Assembly (NCBI RefSeq): GCF_000373245.1
Contig: NZ_KB890741.1
Span: 1-64,000 of the forward strand
Reading direction: 5' to 3'
Origin: Echinicola pacifica DSM 19836
GTDB taxonomy: Bacteria; Bacteroidota; Bacteroidia; Cytophagales; Cyclobacteriaceae
DNA length: 64,000 nt
Below are positions 44,148 to 53,642 of this stretch, piece after piece. The position numbers and the translations under genes are program-made. The notes below the pieces were generated by a model. The model had not been told where the DNA came from. It ran no database searches and saw only the letters and a program-made list of their open reading frames with translations. Positions within the stretch are counted from its first letter, which is position 1; each line of letters begins with the position of its first letter.

Positions 44148-44437
44148 TATTCGTAATAATTATAATTTGAAATTAGCGATTGTTCCTCAGTATTGGAGGG
44201 GCTCGTATTGGTGACTTTTGCTTGGTCAATGCTTTGGATAAAGGCAAAAGTATTCATGATTATGATTGCTGCGGCAGCCGCTACAGAGGCCTTCCACTGA
44301 AAAGGACTGAGTTTCCTTTCAGGGGTAAAGCACTGCTCGCTGATCTTGTCAAATAGCTCTGGGCTGGGCTGGGCCCTTTGGCTGCCTTCCATACTTGAAA
44401 AGACCGATTCAATCCATTTTTCTTTATCGTTTTCCAT
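44147..44437 (-). CDS. Small single-span membrane protein, candidate anti-sigma factor
   Basis: A 96-residue protein with a charged N-terminal cytoplasmic part (about 45 residues, MENDKEKWIESVFSSMEGS), one transmembrane helix (VAAAAAIIIMNTFAF at about 51-65) and a short Asn/Tyr-rich periplasmic tail. The layout fits a compact anti-sigma factor or a membrane partner, although no ZAS Zn motif is visible. It lies 38 bases downstream of the sigma factor gene and overlaps the Spy-like gene by one base. The function is inferred from position. Confidence 0.7.
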   Translation of the reverse strand: MENDKEKWIESVFSSMEGSQRAQPSPELFDKISEQCFTPERKLSPFQWKASVAAAAAIIIMNTFAFIQSIDQAKVTNTSPSNTEEQSLISNYNYYE

Positions 44438-44475
44438 GATTACCTATAGTCATTTGTTTCCTTAGACAGCGCTAA

Positions 44476-45072
44476 TTAATTTTTCCTTCGGTTGGGGTAG
44501 ATTTTTTCCAATACCGGCCTCATATTTTTCTTTGCCCGCTGTAATAGAGACTCCACAGCCTTCAGGCTTAGATCCATTATATCGGCGACTTCTTGCCTCG
44601 GAAGCTCTTCTATAAAGCTAAGAATAAAGGCCGTTTTTTGTTTCTCCGGTAAGGTATCCATTGCCTTAAAGAGGAATTTAGATAAATCTTTATTTTCCAG
44701 ACGAACGCCGGGATGCTCAAAGTCAATCTTATCCTTCTCCTTAAGTTCGGTCCTGAAAAAAGAGAACCTTTTGTTCTTTTTGAGATGATTGAGGGCGGTA
44801 TTGACCGTGATGCGGTAGATCCATGTGGAGAGGCTGGACTCGCCCTTAAATTGCCTGGCGTTCTTATAAATCTTCATAAATACATCCTGACAGACTTCCT
44901 CCGCAGCCTCCTTGCTTTTGGTATAACTTAGGGCGGTATTATATACCTTGGGAGAATAATCATGGTATAGCAGTTGGAACGATTTCTCGTCTCCTTCTCT
45001 GATATTATTGATGATTTCTAATTCCCCCTTCAAGACTAAATATTTTTTTGATAAAAGTAATACATCTTCCAT
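44476..45072 (-). CDS. ECF-type RNA polymerase sigma factor
   Basis: A 198-residue sigma-70 family factor of the extracytoplasmic function group. Region 2 is seen as FQLLYHDYSPKVYNTAL with EEVCQDVFMKIYKN and the DNA-melting part FKGESSLSTWIYRITVN. Region 4 is seen as LPEKQKTAFILSFIEELPRQEVADIMDLSLKAVESLLQRAKKNM (shortened here; residues about 140-185). It heads the operon that runs through a candidate anti-sigma factor, Spy-like, YHYH, MORN and SCO1. ATG at 45072 is preferred over the upstream TTG at 45087. No -7 box of the standard form was found upstream, which would suit autoregulation by the ECF factor. Confidence 0.92.
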   Translation of the reverse strand: MEDVLLLSKKYLVLKGELEIINNIREGDEKSFQLLYHDYSPKVYNTALSYTKSKEAAEEVCQDVFMKIYKNARQFKGESSLSTWIYRITVNTALNHLKKNKRFSFFRTELKEKDKIDFEHPGVRLENKDLSKFLFKAMDTLPEKQKTAFILSFIEELPRQEVADIMDLSLKAVESLLQRAKKNMRPVLEKIYPNRRKN

Positions 45073-45328
45073 TACAATAACAAGCAATGCCGAAATGCAC
45101 TTTCAGGCAGGCTTTTTTCGAGCTTTTTTAGCCGTGATTTTAAAAGTAATGAGGAAAAGCTATAATAGATAGATTAGGTTTAAGACATAGATTTGTGATG
45201 ACTGATTTTGAGAATCAGGTTGAGAAATGGCCTGGGAGGTATGAGTATGGAATTGGCTAAGGATATTTTTTTTCCAAATATAATTTCGAAATTTTTGGGT
45301 TGCGCTTTTCCATTAATGTAAGTGTGAT

Positions 45329-45336
45329 TACCTTTG
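45329..45336 (+). promoter_or_regulatory. -7 box directly before guaA
   Basis: TACCTTTG is an exact TAnnTTTG match and ends only three bases before the guaA ATG. TTG at 45300-45302 is a possible -33 element, with a longer than usual spacer. The layout predicts transcription starting at or near the ATG. Confidence 0.55.
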
Positions 45337-45339
45337 CGC

Positions 45340-46869
45340 ATGGCAGAACAGATACTCATTCTTGACTTTGGTTCGCAATACACACAGCTCATCGCACGGA
45401 GAGTTAGAGAACTCGACGTTTATTGTGAAATCCACCCTTATAATAACATTCCTGAAATCACCTCAGACATCAAAGGAGTAATCCTTTCGGGCAGCCCATG
45501 CTCGGTAAAAGATGATGGTGCTCCAGACCTTGACCTTGATCAATTCAGAGGCAAACTCCCTCTTTTGGGCGTATGTTATGGCTCTCAGCTTCTCGCACAG
45601 AAGTATGGTGGAGCAGTAGCTCCTTCAGAAATCCGAGAATATGGCCGCGCCAATCTGAATTTTATAGATAAGCATAATGATTTGTTTCATGAAGTGACGC
45701 ATGGCTCCCAGGTATGGATGTCCCATGGTGACACGATCAAAGAACTTCCTGAGGGATGGGAAGTGATCTCCAGTACTTCATCGGTAAAGGTTGCCTCTTT
45801 TAAGGTGCCAAATGAGCATACTTATGGGATTCAATTTCACCCTGAGGTGACGCACTCTGTAGAAGGTAAAAACCTGATAAGAAACTTCGTAGTCCAGATA
45901 TGTGGCTGTAGCCAGGACTGGACCTCTGATGTATTTATAGATGCCACCATCGCCGAGCTCAAAGAAAAGCTGGGTAATGATAAGGTGGTTATGGGGCTTT
46001 CCGGAGGTGTAGATTCCTCTGTTGCTGCGACCCTGATTCACCGAGCCATAGGCGAAAACCTCGTTTGTGTGTTTGTGGACAATGGGTTATTGAGAAAGAA
46101 TGAATACGAAGAAGTGCTTCATTCCTATAAGGACCTGGGACTTAATGTGATTGGAGTCGATGCTGCTCAGCGTTTTTATGATGCCTTGGCAGGGAAAACC
46201 GACCCTGAAGATAAGCGCAAGGCCATAGGAAACACCTTTATCGAGGTGTTTGATGATGAAGCACATAAGATTGAAGGCGTGAAGTGGTTAGGGCAGGGTA
46301 CGATTTATCCCGATGTGATCGAGTCAGTATCCGTAAATGGACCTTCAGCGACCATCAAATCTCACCATAATGTGGGCGGCCTTCCAGATTTTATGAAGTT
46401 GAAAGTGGTGGAGCCTTTGAATACCTTGTTTAAAGATGGAGTAAGGGAAGTGGGGCGTGCCTTGCAGATTCCTGAAGCCATTGTTGGAAGACATCCTTTC
46501 CCGGGACCGGGATTAGCGATTCGGATTTTGGGGGATATTACTCCGGAGAAAGTGTCCACACTTCAGCAAGTGGATCATATCTTCATCCAAGGCTTGAAAG
46601 ATGATAAGTTATATGATGAGGTATGGCAAGCCGGAGCGATCTTACTGCCTGTACAATCTGTAGGGGTTATGGGAGACGAAAGGACCTATGAGAAAGTGGT
46701 GGCCTTAAGGGCTGTAGCTTCCGTGGATGGCATGACCGCTGACTGGGTGCATCTGCCGTATGAGTTTTTAGGTAAGATTTCTAATGAAATTATCAATAAA
46801 GTAAAAGGGGTAAATAGAGTAGTATATGATATTAGCTCTAAGCCACCGGCTACTATCGAATGGGAATAA
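45340..46869 (+). CDS. guaA: GMP synthase (glutamine-hydrolysing)
   Basis: A 509-residue two-domain enzyme converting XMP to GMP. The N-terminal class I glutaminase domain has catalytic Cys in LGVCYGSQ (C79) and His/Glu in FHPEVTHS (about 167). The ATP-PPase loop is [12 protein letters not shown] (about 221-232). The C-terminal dimerisation part has [16 protein letters not shown] and ends PPATIEWE, as in all GuaA proteins. ATG at 45340 gives the normal start [16 protein letters not shown]; an in-frame TTG two codons upstream lies in the promoter box and is rejected. It is a single gene with its own terminator. Confidence 0.97.
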   Translation: MAEQILILDFGSQYTQLIARRVRELDVYCEIHPYNNIPEITSDIKGVILSGSPCSVKDDGAPDLDLDQFRGKLPLLGVCYGSQLLAQKYGGAVAPSEIREYGRANLNFIDKHNDLFHEVTHGSQVWMSHGDTIKELPEGWEVISSTSSVKVASFKVPNEHTYGIQFHPEVTHSVEGKNLIRNFVVQICGCSQDWTSDVFIDATIAELKEKLGNDKVVMGLSGGVDSSVAATLIHRAIGENLVCVFVDNGLLRKNEYEEVLHSYKDLGLNVIGVDAAQRFYDALAGKTDPEDKRKAIGNTFIEVFDDEAHKIEGVKWLGQGTIYPDVIESVSVNGPSATIKSHHNVGGLPDFMKLKVVEPLNTLFKDGVREVGRALQIPEAIVGRHPFPGPGLAIRILGDITPEKVSTLQQVDHIFIQGLKDDKLYDEVWQAGAILLPVQSVGVMGDERTYEKVVALRAVASVDGMTADWVHLPYEFLGKISNEIINKVKGVNRVVYDISSKPPATIEWE

Positions 46870-46875
46870 TGAATT

Positions 46876-46902
46876 AAGCCTGATGTAAATCAGGCTTTTT
46901 TT
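46876..46902 (+). terminator. Rho-independent terminator after guaA
   Basis: The stem AAGCCTGAT / ATCAGGCTT has a GTAA loop followed by a T7 run, seven bases after the stop. Confidence 0.92.
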
Positions 46903-47082
46903 ATGGGCTTTTGAGTCAAAATCATTTAAATTCGTAGTCCATCTGAAAAAAGGAATAAAATTTGAATTGTCCCTCAGGAATAGGCTCCGTATCGGATTCT
47001 TTGGACGCTCCACGGTGGAGGTGATCTTGAAGATTAGACAGCAAGGATCTTTTCTGACTTTAAAATGATTGTAGATATACTT

Positions 47083-48759
47083 ATGAAAAAAATACATTTT
47101 CTTTTCTTCGCTTGCATGATCTTCTTTGCTACTGCAGCTTCGGCGCAGCAGACGGGTAAGGGCTATAGTTCCGCTGTAAGACTAATCGATAGCGGGCAGA
47201 CCCAGCAGGCTATGGAAGAGTTGAGACCCTATCTTGATTACAAGAATTATGGTCAATTGGCCCTTTATGCTCGTTATCACTTTGCGCGAGCAGCCTATAA
47301 GAATAACCAATACCAACTGGCTCAGGCAACCCTCCAGGAGTTGATCGATAATTATAAATGGGAAAAGGAAGATGATGCTTATTTCCTATTGGCTCAATCT
47401 TATTTTGCCCAAAACAAGGCCATAGATGGACTAAAACAAATCAATCAGATCAAATCTCCGGAGGTCCAAGAAGAAGCCTCGAAGGCTTCTTATCAATACC
47501 TCAGTCAAAATGCCAGTGTGAGCCTTTTAGTGGCCAATTTCCCCTCATACCAGTCCAATAAGGGATATAGCTTGGCTTTGAAAGAATTACTACTGAAACA
47601 ATCCTCTCTTACCACCAACGAAAAGCAGATTCTTAATGACCTTAATCAAAGGGACCTGGCGGGTGATGGAAGCACAGAGCAAACTTGGCAGAAAGTGGAG
47701 AATAATACCCTAGATATTGCCGTGGTTTTGCCATTTAATTATCAAGGTGGATCGGGAGTGAAAAGATTGAAGTCTAATAACTTTGTGTTTGAACTTTACC
47801 AAGGGATAGAACTAGCGGTGAAAGAAGCCAAAGCTAAAGGGCTCCAAATCAATGTTCGTACTTTTGACACGGAGAGAAAAGATGATGTGGTCAGAAAAGT
47901 ACTTCAGGATCCATTTTTTAAACAGGCTAATATAATTATTGGCCCGATATATCCGGAGGAAACAGAGCTGGTGGCCACCTTTGCAGATATGCATCAGATT
48001 CCCTTTATCAATCCCCTTTCTAATATCAGTACCACATTAGGATCTAGTGAATACGCTTACTTATTTAGACCTTCCACCGAAATTATTGTGGACAAGATTT
48101 TGGCTCATTCCAAATCGCACCTGAAAGGTAATCGCATAGCTTTGGCCTACTCAGCCTCCTCAAGAGATGAGTTGATGGCTAGCCAGTTTGCAGATGAGGC
48201 GCGGAAAAAAGGCTACCAGGTTATCTTGAACCAGAAAGTGACTTCCAGCAATATTCGAGGCTTCCTAGAAAGTGCGGGCATGAAACCTGGGATGACCGCC
48301 AAAGTGGATCAAGTGGTGATCTTCTCAGATGATCCTTATATCGCATCTCCTTCACTTGCGCTAATGGAATCTCTCAGCACCACCGTTCCCATCTTTGTGA
48401 TGGACAGCTGGTTGTATTTTAATTTTGCCAATTTCGAGATGCTTGATGATGCCAATATTAATTATTTAGGTAATAATATGGTGAATTTTGATAATCCAGA
48501 AACAGAGGAGTTTAGAGCCAAATTCTACGAACAATATAAATCCTATCCTGGTCCGAACACTTATATCGGATACGATGTGACCTCATGGGTGGCAAGCACC
48601 ATAAACCCGAACAAAGGCTTTGATTTCCAAAAGAACTTAAACCAGAGGGGCTATTCTACTGGTGGCCTAGGCTATGGGGTGGATTTTGGAAACAGCCATT
48701 CCAATCGCTATGTGCCGGTATTGAAAATGGAAAAAGGAAAACTCATCGAAATAAAATAA
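47083..48759 (+). CDS. Exported TPR protein fused to a type 1 periplasmic binding protein domain
   Basis: A 558-residue protein with a Sec signal (MKKIHFLFFACMIFFATAASAQ); ATG at 47083 is chosen over 47065 for this reason. Residues about 25-200 form TPR-like helical repeats (ALYARYHFARAAYKNNQYQLAQ, shortened; DDAYFLLAQSYFAQNKAIDGL). From about 210 the protein resembles the receptor ligand-binding fold (LDIAVVLPF, YQGIELAVKEAK, IIGPIYPEE, GYDVTSWVAS). This domain order is like LpoA, the activator of PBP1A, but no lipobox is present. The ligand is unknown. It starts the hemL operon, nine bases upstream of hemL. Confidence 0.8.
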   Translation: MKKIHFLFFACMIFFATAASAQQTGKGYSSAVRLIDSGQTQQAMEELRPYLDYKNYGQLALYARYHFARAAYKNNQYQLAQATLQELIDNYKWEKEDDAYFLLAQSYFAQNKAIDGLKQINQIKSPEVQEEASKASYQYLSQNASVSLLVANFPSYQSNKGYSLALKELLLKQSSLTTNEKQILNDLNQRDLAGDGSTEQTWQKVENNTLDIAVVLPFNYQGGSGVKRLKSNNFVFELYQGIELAVKEAKAKGLQINVRTFDTERKDDVVRKVLQDPFFKQANIIIGPIYPEETELVATFADMHQIPFINPLSNISTTLGSSEYAYLFRPSTEIIVDKILAHSKSHLKGNRIALAYSASSRDELMASQFADEARKKGYQVILNQKVTSSNIRGFLESAGMKPGMTAKVDQVVIFSDDPYIASPSLALMESLSTTVPIFVMDSWLYFNFANFEMLDDANINYLGNNMVNFDNPETEEFRAKFYEQYKSYPGPNTYIGYDVTSWVASTINPNKGFDFQKNLNQRGYSTGGLGYGVDFGNSHSNRYVPVLKMEKGKLIEIK

Positions 48760-48767
48760 TTGACTTC

Positions 48768-50063
48768 ATGAATATCAGTAAAAGTAAGACGTTATTTTCC
48801 CAAGCTCAGCATTCTATTCCTGGAGGGGTTAATTCCCCCGTTAGGGCTTTCAAGGCCGTAGGGGGTGATCCCCTGTTTATCAAGCGGGCAGATGGAGCCT
48901 ATTTATATGATGAAGATGATAATGCCTTCATTGAGCTGATCAATAGCTGGGGGCCCATGATCCTTGGTCATAATCATCCTGAAATTAAGGAAGCCATAAT
49001 CAAAGCCATGGAAAATGGAACTTCTTTTGGCGCGCCAACAGCAAGAGAGGTGCATATCGCTGAGAGAATCGTCCAGATGGTGCCATCCATAGAAAAAGTA
49101 AGAATGGTAAACTCGGGTACAGAAGCGACGATGTCTGCCGTTCGCCTTGCCCGTGGATATACAGGTAGGGATAAATTCGTCAAATTTGAAGGTAACTACC
49201 ATGGCCATGGAGATGCATTTTTGATCGCTGCCGGCTCGGGTGCGATTACCATGGGAGCTCCCAATTCCCCAGGGGTCACCACTGGCACGGCAAAGGACAC
49301 TTTGCTCGCTCCTTATAATGACCTTGAAGCAGTAAAGCAGCTTGCTGAGGCTAATAAGGGGGAAATTGCTGCAATAATCTTAGAGCCTGTTCCAGGGAAT
49401 ATGGGTTTGGTTTTGCCAAAAGAGGGTTTTCTGGAAGGCTTACGAAGCCTGTGCGACAAAGAAGGAATCCTATTGATATTTGATGAGGTGATGACAGGTT
49501 TCCGCCTTGCTGCAGGAGGTGCTCAAGAGCGTTTTGGCGTTATTCCTGACCTTACTACCATGGGGAAAATTATCGGTGGAGGAATGCCTGTCGGCGCATA
49601 TGGAGGCAAAAAGGAAATTATGGATTATGTATCTCCGGTTGGACCCGTTTACCAAGCAGGTACCTTGTCCGGGAATCCCATTGCTATGGCTGCCGGGATG
49701 GCGATGCTAGACCATCTTAACGACCACCCAGAGGTGTATGAGCAGCTGGAGACCATCGGTACACGCTTAGTGACTGGCGTAAAAAAATCGTTGGAGAAGC
49801 TAGGCTTAAGCTATACTATGACTCATCTGGGAAGTATGTATAGCCTGTTTTTTACGGATCAGGAAGTGATAGATTTCGAAACCGCAAAATCCTCAAATAC
49901 AGAGTTGTTTGGAAAGTATTTTCAGGCCATGCTTAAAAGAGGCGTTTACCTTCCTCCTTCTCAGTTTGAAAGTCTCTTCCTTAGCACTGCATTGAAAGAT
50001 AAAGAGATCAATCATATTCTTCAGGCGAATGAAGAATCCCTAAAAGAGATCTTATCTCTTTAA
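48768..50063 (+). CDS. hemL: Glutamate-1-semialdehyde 2,1-aminomutase
   Basis: A 431-residue PLP enzyme making 5-aminolevulinate in the C5 haem pathway. The N-terminal signature is SIPGGVNSPVRAF. The other conserved motifs are NSWGPMILGHNHP, MVNSGTEATMSAVRLARG, FEGNYHGH and FDEVMTGFR. The PLP-binding Lys267 lies in TTMGKIIGGGMPVGAYGG, in line with Lys265 of E. coli. Length and spacing are standard. It lies between the TPR-binding protein gene and the small ArsC-like gene with short gaps, suggesting one operon. Confidence 0.97.
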   Translation: MNISKSKTLFSQAQHSIPGGVNSPVRAFKAVGGDPLFIKRADGAYLYDEDDNAFIELINSWGPMILGHNHPEIKEAIIKAMENGTSFGAPTAREVHIAERIVQMVPSIEKVRMVNSGTEATMSAVRLARGYTGRDKFVKFEGNYHGHGDAFLIAAGSGAITMGAPNSPGVTTGTAKDTLLAPYNDLEAVKQLAEANKGEIAAIILEPVPGNMGLVLPKEGFLEGLRSLCDKEGILLIFDEVMTGFRLAAGGAQERFGVIPDLTTMGKIIGGGMPVGAYGGKKEIMDYVSPVGPVYQAGTLSGNPIAMAAGMAMLDHLNDHPEVYEQLETIGTRLVTGVKKSLEKLGLSYTMTHLGSMYSLFFTDQEVIDFETAKSSNTELFGKYFQAMLKRGVYLPPSQFESLFLSTALKDKEINHILQANEESLKEILSL

Positions 50064-50076
50064 TTATGGAATTTAT

Positions 50077-50448
50077 GTGTCATCCCTAAAGCCGAAGACT
50101 GTGCTCAAAGTATATGGAATCAAAAATTGCGACACCATGAAAAAGACTTTTCGTCTTTTGGAAGAAAATGATGTGGCCTACGAATTTATTGATTATAAGA
50201 AAAATCCTCCCTCTGAAGAACTGATCAATGGTTTTTTGGATTCGATAGCCCTGGAGAAAGTGGTGAATAAAAGAGGCACCACCTTCCGGAAGTTATCCGA
50301 GGAAGAAAAAGTGCACTTGGAGGATGCTAAGACCGCTGTGCCTCTTCTGGCAAGCCATAGCAGTATGATCAAAAGACCTTTGATTGTTTATCCTAGTGGA
50401 ATGATATCTGTGGGCCTTGATCCGGAAGTTATCCTTCAGAGCAAATAA
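50077..50448 (+). CDS. ArsC/Spx-family thioredoxin-fold protein (YffB-like)
   Basis: A 123-residue protein with the conserved start VYGIKNCDTMKKTF, carrying a single Cys in the place of the CxxC, and EFIDYKKNPPSEELI, FRKLSEEEK, IKRPLIVYPSG. It belongs to the arsenate reductase-like group without clear Spx regulatory features. YffB-type members may be glutathione-dependent thiol reductases. No ars genes are nearby. The start is uncertain: GTG at 50077 or GTG at 50101 (the latter gives the closest match to the family N-terminus). It is 13 bases downstream of hemL. Confidence 0.85.
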   Translation: MSSLKPKTVLKVYGIKNCDTMKKTFRLLEENDVAYEFIDYKKNPPSEELINGFLDSIALEKVVNKRGTTFRKLSEEEKVHLEDAKTAVPLLASHSSMIKRPLIVYPSGMISVGLDPEVILQSK

Positions 50449-50467
50449 TACATAGATCTTTAGTCAA

Positions 50468-50514
50468 AAATCAAAAAAGGAGAACCATCTATTGGTTCTC
50501 CTTTTTTGATTTTA
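50468..50514. terminator. Bidirectional Rho-independent terminator
   Basis: The long stem AAAAAAGGAGAACCA / TGGTTCTCCTTTTTT has a TCTAT loop. It lies between the ArsC-like gene and the convergent NlpE-like gene. Confidence 0.9.
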
Positions 50515-50551
50515 TCACGAGATGAAAAATGTTTTTCTAGACTTATATTTG

Positions 50552-51049
50552 TTATTTAATCAATACCAAGCTATAGTTCAATTCGGATTCTATCGGCATA
50601 CCTTCCTGGTCCAATTGAGTTAATTTATTGGTATCATTTTCTTGCATGAAGTGTCTGATTTTTTGGCCCTGGTCATCCAAAAGGCTGATCACCATTGCGC
50701 CAGGGTGTCCTTCCAGGCCATAGCTGACCTCATATTTACCTGTGGATTGAAATTTACGATTTCCATCAGCCGTTTCCATATATACTTCCTCCAGAATGTA
50801 CTCCCTAGAAGTCTTACCGGGACTATTCTCCAGTTGCAAGGTAGTCTTGATAGCGCTGCAGTCGGCGCAAGGGAGGTTCCCCTCATAGTTGTACCACTTT
50901 GCTGACTCGGTTTCTAAGGCCTTGTCTGCGGGTTCAGCGGGGGCATCGGCCGTGCTGACTCCTTCATTGGTAGTCTCAGAAGTGGGAGAGTCACAGCTCC
51001 AGATTAGCAAGCTGAAGAGGATCAGGATAGTTGGAAAACGATTGCTCAT
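50552..51049 (-). CDS. NlpE-like lipoprotein
   Basis: A 165-residue lipoprotein (lipobox LLIWSC, Cys about 19) with an acidic and Ala-rich linker. The NlpE N-terminal domain follows with the CxxC signature in GNLPCADCSAIKTTLQL (Cys about 60 and 63), as in E. coli NlpE, where the motif relates to copper and envelope stress signalling through Cpx. Later strands (STGKYEV, VISLLDDQ) fit the lipocalin-like fold. It lies six bases downstream of the tdh-like gene on the same strand, though this may only reflect compact packing. No Cpx system is visible. Confidence 0.85.
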   Translation of the reverse strand: MSNRFPTILILFSLLIWSCDSPTSETTNEGVSTADAPAEPADKALETESAKWYNYEGNLPCADCSAIKTTLQLENSPGKTSREYILEEVYMETADGNRKFQSTGKYEVSYGLEGHPGAMVISLLDDQGQKIRHFMQENDTNKLTQLDQEGMPIESELNYSLVLIK

Positions 51050-51055
51050 ATTAGT

Positions 51056-52012
51056 TTATTTGAAATGTGCCAATTGAGCAGGCAAATTAGCTAAAATTTC
51101 CTTAGTCATTGTTTCCAAATCGAATTTATGCTTCCATCCCCAGTCTTTCTGAGCGATGCTATCATCAATGCTATCCGGCCAGGTATCGGCGATTTTTTGT
51201 CTAAAATCCGGATGGTATGAAATACTGAGATTTGGATGATGAACTTTGATTGCCTGATAAAGATCATCCGGGGTGAAGCTTATACCACCAAGATTATAGC
51301 TGGAGCGCACCGTGACCTGAGAAGCCGGGGCTTGCATAAGCTGAATCGTCGCTTGGATTGCGTCTTCCATATACATCATCGGAAGGGAGGTGTCTTCCTC
51401 CAAGAAGCATTCAAAATGCTCATCAGCTAAGGCTTTATGGAAAATTTCCACGGCATAATCGGTCGTGCCGCCACCAGGCAGAGACTTATATCCTATTAAA
51501 CCCGGGTACCTAATACTCCTCACATCCACCCCATATTTTTCGAAGTAGTATTGACACCATCTTTCTCCTGCAAGTTTCGAGATGCCATATACGGTGTTAG
51601 GATCCATGATACAGTCTTGCGGAGTATTGACTGCGGGAGTATTGGGGCCAAAGACGGCAATGGAGGAAGGCCAATAGATTTTGTTTAAGCCGCTGGTTCG
51701 AGCGAGTTCCAATATGCTCAATAAGCTGTCAATATTCAGCTTCCAGGCCATCAGAGGGTTCTTCTCGCTAGTAGCTGAGAGCATCGCTGCCAAGTGATAT
51801 ACCTGGGTGATTTTTTCAGTCTCCACCATACTAGCTATAGCCTCTTTGTCCATTACGTCCAAGGTCCTAAATTGGCAATAGTCAAATTTATGAGCGGACT
51901 TGGCATTGATATCAGTGGCGACTACCTGCTCTCCACCATAGATATCTGCCAAAGTTCTGGTAAGCTCGGAGCCCAATTGGCCAGCAGCTCCTGTGATGAG
52001 TATTCTTTCCAT
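51056..52012 (-). CDS. L-threonine 3-dehydrogenase-like (SDR/epimerase type)
   Basis: A 318-residue extended SDR enzyme. The NAD motif GAAGQLGSEL lies at about 8-17. The catalytic Ser/Thr segment WPSSIAVFGP and the YGISKLAGE motif (Tyr about 137, Lys about 141) are also present. It closely resembles the epimerase-type L-threonine 3-dehydrogenases that make 2-amino-3-ketobutyrate. The divergent neighbouring gene encodes the next enzyme, 2-amino-3-ketobutyrate CoA ligase, which supports threonine-to-glycine conversion. Start ATG at 52012 is chosen, because an earlier GTG at 52039 adds an unlikely tail. Confidence 0.88.
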   Translation of the reverse strand: MERILITGAAGQLGSELTRTLADIYGGEQVVATDINAKSAHKFDYCQFRTLDVMDKEAIASMVETEKITQVYHLAAMLSATSEKNPLMAWKLNIDSLLSILELARTSGLNKIYWPSSIAVFGPNTPAVNTPQDCIMDPNTVYGISKLAGERWCQYYFEKYGVDVRSIRYPGLIGYKSLPGGGTTDYAVEIFHKALADEHFECFLEEDTSLPMMYMEDAIQATIQLMQAPASQVTVRSSYNLGGISFTPDDLYQAIKVHHPNLSISYHPDFRQKIADTWPDSIDDSIAQKDWGWKHKFDLETMTKEILANLPAQLAHFK

Positions 52013-52318
52013 AATCTCTGTAAACCTCAAGTTATGCACTTCAGGACTTTCTTATATTTGGGGATGTCTAAATGAATATAGATTTACTATTTTCCTAACT
52101 ATGAAATGCTCCTAAGCAATGAACTCATGCTGAATCATGAGCTTTTACTTTATATAATTGTAACTCCTGGACTTTCCTCCTTATTAGGCGACCAATAATG
52201 TCTTATTCAGTGTAAAACAAAATTAGTAAATTCATTTTTACCAATTGTAAATATTTTGGACTACTTTTATATGAAAGCTTTTCAGCTATAATGATACGAA
52301 TTAAAATCCAAATATGCT
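52013..52318. other. Divergent regulatory region of tdh-like and kbl genes
   Basis: About 300 AT-rich bases between divergent starts, expected to hold both promoters. I found no exact TAnnTTTG box on either strand, and no clear inverted repeat that would indicate an operator. Confidence 0.4.
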
Positions 52319-53515
52319 ATGTACGAAAGTTTAAAACCTAGATTAGAAAAGGAACTGAAAGAAATTAAAGAGGCTGGTTTGTATAAAAACGAGCGCGTAA
52401 TTACCTCTCCCCAAGGTGCAGAAATTACCACTGAAGCGGGTTTGGAGGTCCTAAACTTCTGCGCTAACAATTATTTGGGGCTTTCTAGTCACCCCAAGGT
52501 AATAGAGGCGGCCAAAGCCGCGATCGATAGCCATGGTTACGGGATGTCTTCCGTTCGATTTATCTGTGGTACTCAGGATATTCACAAGGAACTAGAAGAG
52601 AAGATATCTAAGTTTCTAGGGACTGAGGATACTATTTTGTATGCTGCCGCCTTTGATGCCAATGGTGGTGTATTTGAGCCATTATTAGGGCCTGATGACG
52701 CGATTATTTCTGACGCTTTAAATCATGCTTCCATTATTGATGGCGTTCGTCTATGTAAGGCCATGCGATTTAGATATAAGCATAATGATATGGCGGACCT
52801 AGAAGCACAACTGCAGGAGGCTAATACTAAAGGTGCAAAAGTGAAGATAATTGTGACTGATGGGGCTTTCTCTATGGATGGTACCGTTGCTCAATTGGAT
52901 AAAATAGTGGAACTGGCTGAGAAATATGATGCGCTGGTCATGTCTGATGAATGCCATAGTACAGGTTTTGTTGGTAAGACTGGCAGAGGTGTCCATGAGC
53001 TCAAAGGAGTGATGGGGAAGATGGATATCATCACTGGCACCCTGGGTAAGGCCCTAGGCGGAGCTTCTGGAGGATTTACCTCAGGGAGAAAAGAGATTAT
53101 TGATATTTTGCGCCAGCGTTCCAGACCTTATTTATTTTCTAATACCCTAGCTCCTTCCATTACTGGTGCTTCAATTAAGGTGTTTGATTTGCTTTCCGAA
53201 ACCACTGAGCTCCGAGACAAATTGGAGGAAAATACCCTTTATTTTAGAAAAGAAATGACTGCAGCTGGGTTTGATATTAAGCCAGGGGAGCACCCGATAG
53301 TGCCTATTATGCTCTATGACGCAGCGCTTTCGCAGAAAATGGCGGAGAAGTTATTGGAAAAAGGGGTGTATGTGATTGGCTTTTATTATCCAGTAGTCCC
53401 TAAAGGGCAGGCAAGGATAAGAGTTCAGATTTCTGCTGCCCATGAGCAAAAACACCTTGATACCGCTATCAAGGCATTTGTGGAAGTTGGCAAGGAGTTA
53501 GGAGTAATCAATTAA
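52319..53515 (+). CDS. kbl: Glycine C-acetyltransferase (2-amino-3-ketobutyrate CoA ligase)
   Basis: A 398-residue PLP enzyme of the alpha-oxoamine synthase family, converting 2-amino-3-ketobutyrate and CoA to glycine and acetyl-CoA. Diagnostic segments are [50 protein letters not shown] and the PLP-Lys in [13 protein letters not shown] (Lys244, the same number as in E. coli Kbl). [11 protein letters not shown] is also typical. It forms a divergent pair with the threonine dehydrogenase-like gene. BioF or serine palmitoyltransferase are less likely given this neighbour and the match. Confidence 0.95.
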   Translation: MYESLKPRLEKELKEIKEAGLYKNERVITSPQGAEITTEAGLEVLNFCANNYLGLSSHPKVIEAAKAAIDSHGYGMSSVRFICGTQDIHKELEEKISKFLGTEDTILYAAAFDANGGVFEPLLGPDDAIISDALNHASIIDGVRLCKAMRFRYKHNDMADLEAQLQEANTKGAKVKIIVTDGAFSMDGTVAQLDKIVELAEKYDALVMSDECHSTGFVGKTGRGVHELKGVMGKMDIITGTLGKALGGASGGFTSGRKEIIDILRQRSRPYLFSNTLAPSITGASIKVFDLLSETTELRDKLEENTLYFRKEMTAAGFDIKPGEHPIVPIMLYDAALSQKMAEKLLEKGVYVIGFYYPVVPKGQARIRVQISAAHEQKHLDTAIKAFVEVGKELGVIN

Positions 53516-53575
53516 GAATTAGCAGATCATGATTCAGCAGCTTAGCAATACTGAGGTATCATTCTGAATAAAAAG

Positions 53576-53617
53576 AAAGCAGGCCTTCCATCATCAAATG
53601 ATAGAAGGCCTGCTTTT
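53576..53617. terminator. Bidirectional Rho-independent terminator
   Basis: The stem AAAGCAGGCCTTC / GAAGGCCTGCTTT (13 pairs) has a 16-base loop that itself holds TCAT/ATGA. It lies between the convergent kbl and cdaA genes. Confidence 0.88.
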
Positions 53618-53642
53618 AATGTTTTAGCAGCCTGTCTTTTAT

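Noticed and set aside
45180-45392. Minus-strand frame of 70 codons across the guaA promoter
   Set aside because: It overlaps the guaA start and promoter box, with no supporting features.
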